Shown: in pieces, positions 59,690 through 64,000 of the stretch | Layout of the letters: the number at the start of each line of letters is the position of its first letter | Position numbering within the stretch: position 1 is the first letter of the stretch | From: Kribbella sp. VKM Ac-2569 | Lineage (GTDB): Bacteria > Actinomycetota > Actinomycetes > Propionibacteriales > Kribbellaceae | NCBI RefSeq assembly: GCF_004216905.1 | Contig: NZ_SGXJ01000003.1 | Location: 1,054,001-1,118,000, forward strand | Length of the DNA stretch: 64,000 bases | Direction of reading: 5' to 3' | The notes under the pieces: model-generated | What the model was told of the DNA's origin: nothing | Database searches by the model: none | Seen by the model: only the letters and a program-made list of their open reading frames with translations | Made by a program: the position numbers and the translations under genes

Positions 59690-60883
59690 TCAGCGGTTGA
59701 CGCGGATCGCTGCCCACAGGACCAGCGACGCGAAGAGGGTGGCTACCAGCACGCAGGCGATCGGGATGCTCGAGAGGCTGATCAGTGCGCCGAAGCCGAC
59801 CATTGCGAGCGGCATCATTGCCTCGTCGGACAGGTTCACGATGCTGAAGCTGCGGCCGAGGTACGTCGGGTCCACGCTCTGCTGAAACGCCGCGGACAGT
59901 TGCGCCGACGCGAGCCCCGCCGTACAGCCGATCATCGCCATCGCGACGAAGACACCGAGCTTCGGCATCAGCCCGATCATCGCGCACCCTGCCGCCTGGA
60001 CGACGAGCGCCAGCAGACCGGACCGCGCCACGTCGGCGGGCTTCCATCGCATCGCGACCAACGCCCCCACCGCGGCCGCGACCCCGGAGCACGCCTCGAA
60101 CCAGCCGTACCAGGCCGAGCCCCACCCGGCGGAATGGGTTCGTTGCACCAGGCCGACGGCGAGGATCGGGCCGACGCACAGGTTCAGCCCGGAGAACGCG
60201 ATCACCAGTGTCCGCGCCCGGGCGTCCCGCTTGAGGTACGCGAACCCGTCGCGCAGGTCGGCGCGGATCGAGTGGCCCGTGGAGACCGGCTGCGGGAGCC
60301 GTGGCTTGACCAGGAACGCCAGCGCCACCGCGATCACCACGAACGACGCCGCGTCGACGATCATCACGGTGATCAGGCCGCCGTGCGCGACCAGCAGGCC
60401 GCCGAGCGGGGCACCCGCGAAGGTCGCGAGCCGCTGCGCCAGCTGGCTCCCGGCCGACAGCTTCACCAGGTCCTCGGAGCGAACCATCCGCCGCGGCAGC
60501 GTCCCGGACGCCGGCGTGTAGAGCGCGTCGACCGCGCCGAACGCGACCGCGACCGTCGCTAGCAGTGCTAGCGAAAGTCCCCAGATCGCCACAGCCGTCG
60601 CGGCGACCGTGAGTACGACAATCCGCGCGAGGTTGGCGAGGATCATCGTCCGGCGGCCGTCGAAACGGTCCGCGAGCGCACCGCCGTACAGCAGGATGAG
60701 TGCCTTCGGCAGCGCCCCGATCCCCATCACGAGACCCGCACCGGCCGGGCCCGTGACCTGTGCGGCACTCCACGCAAGTCCGACGTACCAGGCCATGTCG
60801 CCGGCCTGCGACACCGCGGCCGACGCGATCCATCCCTGCACCCGACGGTCTCTCCGGAGCGGCGGGAAGACCTCGGTGGTCAT
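59690..60883 (-). CDS. MFS transporter (12-helix)
   Basis: 397-residue exporter-like MFS protein. The motif-A region reads YGGALADRFDGRRTMILANL, and helices are regularly spaced to VLVATLFASLVLWAAIRV. It resembles the enterobactin/macrolide-exporter-like group (MFS_3) common next to ArsR regulators. The start overlaps the ArsR gene's stop (ATGA), so it is regulated with it. The segment LSLALLATVAV is encoded with CTA codons in a CTAGC...GCTAG word. Substrate unknown. Confidence 0.9.
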   Translation of the reverse strand: MTTEVFPPLRRDRRVQGWIASAAVSQAGDMAWYVGLAWSAAQVTGPAGAGLVMGIGALPKALILLYGGALADRFDGRRTMILANLARIVVLTVAATAVAIWGLSLALLATVAVAFGAVDALYTPASGTLPRRMVRSEDLVKLSAGSQLAQRLATFAGAPLGGLLVAHGGLITVMIVDAASFVVIAVALAFLVKPRLPQPVSTGHSIRADLRDGFAYLKRDARARTLVIAFSGLNLCVGPILAVGLVQRTHSAGWGSAWYGWFEACSGVAAAVGALVAMRWKPADVARSGLLALVVQAAGCAMIGLMPKLGVFVAMAMIGCTAGLASAQLSAAFQQSVDPTYLGRSFSIVNLSDEAMMPLAMVGFGALISLSSIPIACVLVATLFASLVLWAAIRVNR

Positions 60884-61449
60884 GGGCGGGCAGGTATGGC
60901 GTGCGCGAAGAAGAAGACGCGGTGCGCGTCCTCACCCTCGGCCGGGTGGTCGTAGTACGAGCGGACCAGCTCCTCGATCCGCTCGCTCAGCTCGCTGAGC
61001 TGGTCGGGCGTCAATGTGAGCCATCTCTCGGTGGCGTACGCCGCCCGCACCCAGGGTTCCTCGAACTCGTACCGCATGTCGAACCACTGCCGCACCTTGC
61101 CGACGTGATGAGCGAGGTTCGCGTCCTCGGCGGTGGCCGCGACCAACTCGGCCGCCGGGTCGCCCTTCGCGTCCGCGATCGACCACGAGTACTCCGAGGT
61201 GTCGCCGAGCTTCCACCACCGCTCGCGGCGGTTCTTCGCCAGCTCCGGAGCTTCGACGATCACGCCCGCGGACGCGAGAACCTTCAGGTGATGGCTGACA
61301 TTGCCGACAAGTTCTCCGGTCGACTCGGCCAGCCGGGACGCGGTCGCGGGGCCGTCGATGTGGATCAGGTCGAGCAGCCGGCGGCGCAGCGGGTGGTGCA
61401 TGGCGGCGAGGACGGACGGTGTCACCGTCCGGCGGTTCGGAGGCGTCAT
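60880..61449 (-). CDS. ArsR-type HTH transcriptional regulator
   Basis: 189-residue winged-helix repressor. HTH region: VLAAMHHPLRRRLLDLIHID followed by ATASRLAESTGELVGNVSHH and the recognition helix HHLKVLASAGVIVEA. No Cys cluster for metal sensing is present, so it is a non-metal ArsR-like protein with a C-terminal helical domain (HHVGKVRQWFDMRYEFEEPW). The first gene of a two-gene operon with the MFS transporter; a near-perfect 28-bp palindrome 20 bp before the start is its likely operator. Confidence 0.9.
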   Translation of the reverse strand: MTPPNRRTVTPSVLAAMHHPLRRRLLDLIHIDGPATASRLAESTGELVGNVSHHLKVLASAGVIVEAPELAKNRRERWWKLGDTSEYSWSIADAKGDPAAELVAATAEDANLAHHVGKVRQWFDMRYEFEEPWVRAAYATERWLTLTPDQLSELSERIEELVRSYYDHPAEGEDAHRVFFFAHAIPARP

Positions 61450-61468
61450 GAAGAGCACCGTAGCTTCC

Positions 61469-61496
61469 ACAAGAACTCTTGCACAAGAGTTCTTGT
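61469..61496. promoter_or_regulatory. ArsR/MFS operator: 13-bp perfect inverted repeat
   Basis: Arms ACAAGAACTCTTG and CAAGAGTTCTTGT separated by CA. Each arm is itself nearly self-complementary (AAGA...TCTT), giving two overlapping dimer sites. It lies 20 bp ahead of the ArsR-type regulator start codon, overlapping its expected promoter. Confidence 0.75.
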
Positions 61497-61520
61497 ACGA
61501 TGCGTTCGCCGCCGGAATCA

Positions 61521-61543
61521 ATCTCCACCAGACTGGTGGAGAT
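61521..61543. promoter_or_regulatory. Perfect 11-bp-arm palindrome
   Basis: Arms ATCTCCACCAG and CTGGTGGAGAT around a central A. It sits between the ArsR operator and the sulfite reductase leader, and could be the binding site of a sulfur or other regulator. Owner not identifiable from sequence. Confidence 0.55.
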
Positions 61544-61553
61544 AGCCATATCG

Positions 61554-61568
61554 TGAGATCGGATCTCA
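61554..61568. promoter_or_regulatory. Perfect 7-bp-arm palindrome
   Basis: TGAGATC and GATCTCA around a central G, 10 bp from the previous palindrome; could be a second operator of the sulfur operon. Confidence 0.4.
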
Positions 61569-61678
61569 GGATGTAGGAATGGGAGTTGATTTGTCAGCGG
61601 TTCGCGCTGACGCTTGTGGACATGCTCGCTGCGTTCACCACCCACCTCGTAGGTCGGCTGCATGTCGACCTCGGGCGG

Positions 61679-61714
61679 ATGCGCAGTGCCATCTGTTGTC
61701 CTTCGATGTTCTGA
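61679..61714 (+). CDS. Cysteine leader peptide (11 aa) of the sulfur assimilation operon
   Basis: Frame MRSAICCPSMF-stop with two adjacent TGT cysteine codons (61694-61699), 146 nt ahead of the sulfite reductase start. Short uORFs starting Met-Arg and carrying a Cys-Cys run upstream of cysteine biosynthesis genes are known from actinobacteria, including mycobacteria, where ribosome stalling on Cys codons links cysteine supply to expression of the operon. No strong ribosome binding site (GGGCGG only three bases upstream) and no intrinsic terminator are visible, so a translational mechanism is more likely than transcriptional attenuation. Confidence 0.65.
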   Translation: MRSAICCPSMF

Positions 61715-61860
61715 CAGCCACCCTGCCCGGGCCAACGACGGCCCCCTGATCACCCCCGATCACCGCTGGGTGCGCACCGCGCGGAACGCATCGAACCGAC
61801 GACGCTTCGATCCTGCCGCCCTCGGTGAGCACCTGTCACGAGGACAAGGACACGCCCCGG

Positions 61861-63549
61861 ATGACTGCCGGCGTCACCTCCCCCGCCCGCAAACCGGCCC
61901 GGCCCCGTAAGGGCAAGGGCGAAGGCCAGTGGGCGCTCGGATACCGCGAGCCGCTGAACAAGAACGAAGAGAACAAGAAGAACGACGACGGCCTGAACGT
62001 CCGGGCGCGGATCGAGAACGTCTACGCGCACCGCGGCTTCGACTCGATCGACCCGGCCGACCTGCGCGGCCGCTTCCGCTGGTGGGGTCTGTACACCCAG
62101 CGCAAGCCCGGGATCGACGGCGGCAAGACCGCGACGCTGGAGCCGGAGGAGCTGGACGACCGCTACTTCATGCTGCGGGTCCGGATCGAGGGCGGCCAGC
62201 TGACCGCCGAGCAGCTGCGGGTGATCGCCCACATCTCCACGACGTACGCGCGCGACACCGCGGACATCACCGACCGGCAGAACATCCAGCTGCACTGGAT
62301 CCGGATCGAGGACGTGCCGACGATCTGGGAGCAGCTGGAGTCTGTCGGGCTCTACACGACCGAGGCGTGCGGCGACGTACCGCGGGTCGTGATCGCGAGC
62401 CCGGTCGCGGGGATCGCGGCGGACGAGATCATCGACCCGACGCCGGCCATCGACGAGATCGTCTCGAAGTACATCGGCTCGGACGAGTTCTCCAACCTGC
62501 CGCGGAAGTTCAAGACCGCGCTCACCGGGCACCCGTCGCACGACGTCGTACCGGAGGTCAACGACATCGCGTTCGTCGGTGTCGTGCACCCCGAGCACGG
62601 CCCGGGCTTCGACCTGTGGGTCGGCGGCGGCCTGTCGACGAACCCGATGCTCGCGCAGCGGCTGGGCACCTGGATCCCGCTGAACGAGGTCGCCGAAGCC
62701 TGGTGGGGGGTCACCAGCATCTTCCGCGACTACGGCTATCGCCGGCTGCGGACCCGGGCCCGGCTGAAGTTCCTGCTGGCGGACTGGGGCGTCGAGAAGT
62801 TCCGCGAGGTGCTGGAGGACAAGTACCTCAAGCGGAAGCTGATCGACGGCCCGGCACCCGAGGTCCCCGCGATCCAGGGTGACCACGTCGGCGTCCACAA
62901 GCAGAACGACGGCAAGTACTTCGTCGGCGTCGCACCGGTCGTCGGCCGGGTCTCCGGTACGTCGCTCGCACAGGTCGCCGACGTGGTGGCGCGGCACGGG
63001 TCGGACCGGATCCGGACCACCGCGCAGCAGAAGCTGCTGGTGCTGGACGTCGAGGAGTCGCAGATCGAGTCGCTGGTCGCCGAGCTGAACTCACTCGGAT
63101 ACCAGGCGAACCCGTCGGCGTGGCGGCGGAACACGATGGCCTGCACCGGAATCGAGTTCTGCAAGCTGGCGATCGTCGAGACCAAGGCGAAGGCGGCGCA
63201 GCTGATCAACGAGCTCGAGGAGCGGATCCCCGAACTCGACGTACCGATCACGGTGAACGTCAACGGCTGCCCGAACTCGTGCGCCCGGATCCAGGTCGCG
63301 GACATCGGACTGAAGGGACAGCTCGTACTGGATGCCGACGGCAAGCAGGTGCCGGGCTACCAGGTGCACCTCGGCGGCGGTCTCGGGCTGGACGCCGGGT
63401 TCGGCCGGAAGCTGCGCGGTCACAAGGTCACCGCGGACGGGCTCACGGACTACGTGGAGCGCGTCACCCAGAACTACCTGAAGGAGCGCAACGAGGGCGA
63501 GCGCTTCGCCCAGTGGGTCACCCGAGCGGACCAGGAGGCACTTCAGTGA
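61861..63549 (+). CDS. sir: Ferredoxin-dependent sulfite (or nitrite) reductase
   Basis: 562-residue siroheme/[4Fe-4S] enzyme reducing sulfite to sulfide for cysteine synthesis. The cluster/siroheme Cys residues are Cys428 and Cys434 (CTGIEFC) and Cys470 and Cys474 (CPNSC), with the sirohaem-binding DITDRQNIQLHWIRIED. Context (cysH and a small zinc-ribbon gene directly downstream, Cys leader upstream) favours sulfite over nitrite as substrate. The ATG at 61861 is preferred for its AAGGA site; a GTG 12 codons upstream is possible. A Lys/Arg-rich N-terminus precedes the core. Confidence 0.94.
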   Translation: MTAGVTSPARKPARPRKGKGEGQWALGYREPLNKNEENKKNDDGLNVRARIENVYAHRGFDSIDPADLRGRFRWWGLYTQRKPGIDGGKTATLEPEELDDRYFMLRVRIEGGQLTAEQLRVIAHISTTYARDTADITDRQNIQLHWIRIEDVPTIWEQLESVGLYTTEACGDVPRVVIASPVAGIAADEIIDPTPAIDEIVSKYIGSDEFSNLPRKFKTALTGHPSHDVVPEVNDIAFVGVVHPEHGPGFDLWVGGGLSTNPMLAQRLGTWIPLNEVAEAWWGVTSIFRDYGYRRLRTRARLKFLLADWGVEKFREVLEDKYLKRKLIDGPAPEVPAIQGDHVGVHKQNDGKYFVGVAPVVGRVSGTSLAQVADVVARHGSDRIRTTAQQKLLVLDVEESQIESLVAELNSLGYQANPSAWRRNTMACTGIEFCKLAIVETKAKAAQLINELEERIPELDVPITVNVNGCPNSCARIQVADIGLKGQLVLDADGKQVPGYQVHLGGGLGLDAGFGRKLRGHKVTADGLTDYVERVTQNYLKERNEGERFAQWVTRADQEALQ

Positions 63550-63695
63550 GCGAACGTGCGGCACCTCTGTACTGCCCGTACTGCGGGGACGAGGATCTTC
63601 GTCCCTCTGAAGAAGGCCATGGTGCGTGGGAGTGCCGGCCGTGTGCACGGGTGTTCCAGCTGAAGATGATCGGACTGCGGGTGACGGTGGAATGA
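63546..63695 (+). CDS. Small zinc-ribbon-like protein
   Basis: 49 residues starting at a GTG that overlaps the sulfite reductase stop, and ending in an ATGA overlap with cysH. Two Cys pairs, YCPYCGDEDLRP and WECRPCARVF, form a likely zinc ribbon. Such tiny proteins between sulfite reductase and cysH recur in actinobacteria. A role in electron transfer or assembly of the sulfite/APS reduction enzymes is conceivable but not established. Confidence 0.8.
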   Translation: MSERAAPLYCPYCGDEDLRPSEEGHGAWECRPCARVFQLKMIGLRVTVE

Positions 63696-64000
63696 GTACG
63701 GATCTGAAGACGATCGCCGAGGAGGCGAACGAACGTCTCGCCGACGCGTCGGCGGTGGAGGTGCTCGCGTGGGCGCGGGAGACCTTCGGTGACGAGCTGG
63801 TGGTGACCGCCTCGATGGCCGACGGCGCACTCCCCCATCTCGCGGCCGCCGCGGCGCCCGGGGTCGACGTACTGTTCCTCGACACCGGGTACCACTTCGC
63901 CGAGACGATCGGGACCCGGGACGCGGTGGCGGCGACGCTGCCGATCCACCTGATCAACGCCTTGCCGAAGCAGACGGTCGCCGAGCAGGACGCGGAGTAC
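63692..64000 (+). CDS. cysH: Phosphoadenylyl/adenylyl-sulfate reductase (partial, continues beyond window)
   Basis: 103 visible residues of the PAPS/APS reductase that makes sulfite for the upstream sulfite reductase. VLAWARETFGDELVVTASMA is the P-loop-like start of the PP-loop ATP-pyrophosphatase fold and VLFLDTGYHFAETIGTRDAV is the typical LDTGxxFxET motif. The C-terminal part, with the catalytic Cys and the Cys pair that tells APS from PAPS enzymes, is outside the window. Translationally coupled to the zinc-ribbon gene (ATGA). Confidence 0.93.
   Translation, partial: MSTDLKTIAEEANERLADASAVEVLAWARETFGDELVVTASMADGALPHLAAAAAPGVDVLFLDTGYHFAETIGTRDAVAATLPIHLINALPKQTVAEQDAEY

Larger units (their letters stand above)
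61450..61860. other. 411-bp regulatory region between arsR-like gene and sulfite reductase
   Basis: Contains the ArsR operator (61469-61496), two further perfect palindromes (61521-61543, 61554-61568), and the Cys leader peptide (61679-61714) with its downstream leader. No other gene is supported. Confidence 0.7.

Noticed and set aside
1-64000. Long open frames opposite or out of phase with the genes listed
   Set aside because: High third-position G+C opens frames on all strands; these lack family motifs, have Arg/Pro/Ala-rich shadow composition and overlap well-supported genes.

Overview
The window is very high in G+C, and its genes are closely packed with many ATGA/GTGA overlaps. It contains phosphatidylinositol mannoside (PIM) synthesis genes in the actinobacterial order thrS - HIT - pgsA1 - patA - pimA. 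The organism is therefore an actinobacterium. The mix of MocR/GntR-LacI regulators, an ECF41 sigma factor, DUF2264 and DUF2207 proteins fits a soil Propionibacteriales member such as Kribbella; that genus-level placement is inference.

Layout. 1-5.15 kb (minus): one operon encoding a periplasmic-binding-fold protein, a nitrilase-family hydrolase, a polar amino acid ABC transporter, a 17-residue leader peptide with three consecutive Thr codons, an attenuator hairpin, and a second threonyl-tRNA synthetase without TGS and editing domains that runs off the left edge. A MocR-type regulator is divergent, with a perfect inverted repeat in the shared promoter. 6.7-12.4 kb: TesB thioesterase, a 44-bp-stem palindromic element, PAC2 protein, hydroxyacid dehydrogenase plus DUF2264 protein behind a LacI-like operator, and ferritin. 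12.4-21.6 kb: tandem DUF2207 membrane proteins, an EF-G paralogue, an AAA+ ATPase/TPR/membrane gene set and a HIT protein. 21.9-29.2 kb: the PIM/thrS cluster, split by two secreted-protein genes on the opposite strand. 29.4-36.9 kb: an ABC exporter with an embedded DedA gene, a proline-rich ParA/MinD-like ATPase, a two-component system whose kinase has an extra C-terminal exported domain, and a GntR-LacI regulator.

37-41 kb: SDR, GT39-like membrane glycosyltransferase, short FGE-like protein, a broken quinone oxidoreductase and a GNAT acetyltransferase. 41.3-47.3 kb: two Gly-Cys-Val tRNA clusters in opposite orientation bracket a tRNA-Val(CAC), an aminotransferase IV enzyme, a CGNR zinc-finger protein, a secreted protein, a flavin/F420-type oxidoreductase and an ECF41 sigma factor. 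Related repeats lie just downstream of two of the tRNA-Val genes. The sigma factor and the oxidoreductase gene are divergent and have face-to-face promoters that both match the ECF41 consensus. 47.3-61.4 kb: EamA transporter, SDR, rsgA, YihY/BrkB membrane protein, aidB-like dehydrogenase, glyA behind a ZTP riboswitch, a drug-efflux MFS pump with divergent MarR-type regulator, amidase, and an MFS-ArsR pair with a strong palindromic operator. 61.7-64 kb: sulfur assimilation (sulfite reductase, small zinc ribbon, cysH) behind an 11-residue leader peptide with a Cys-Cys pair.

The most notable theme is cis-regulation. In 64 kb there are two amino-acid-specific leader peptides (Thr and Cys), a ZTP riboswitch, overlapping autoregulated sigma-factor promoters and several perfect operator-like palindromes. 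No CRISPR array, prophage or intact insertion sequence was seen.
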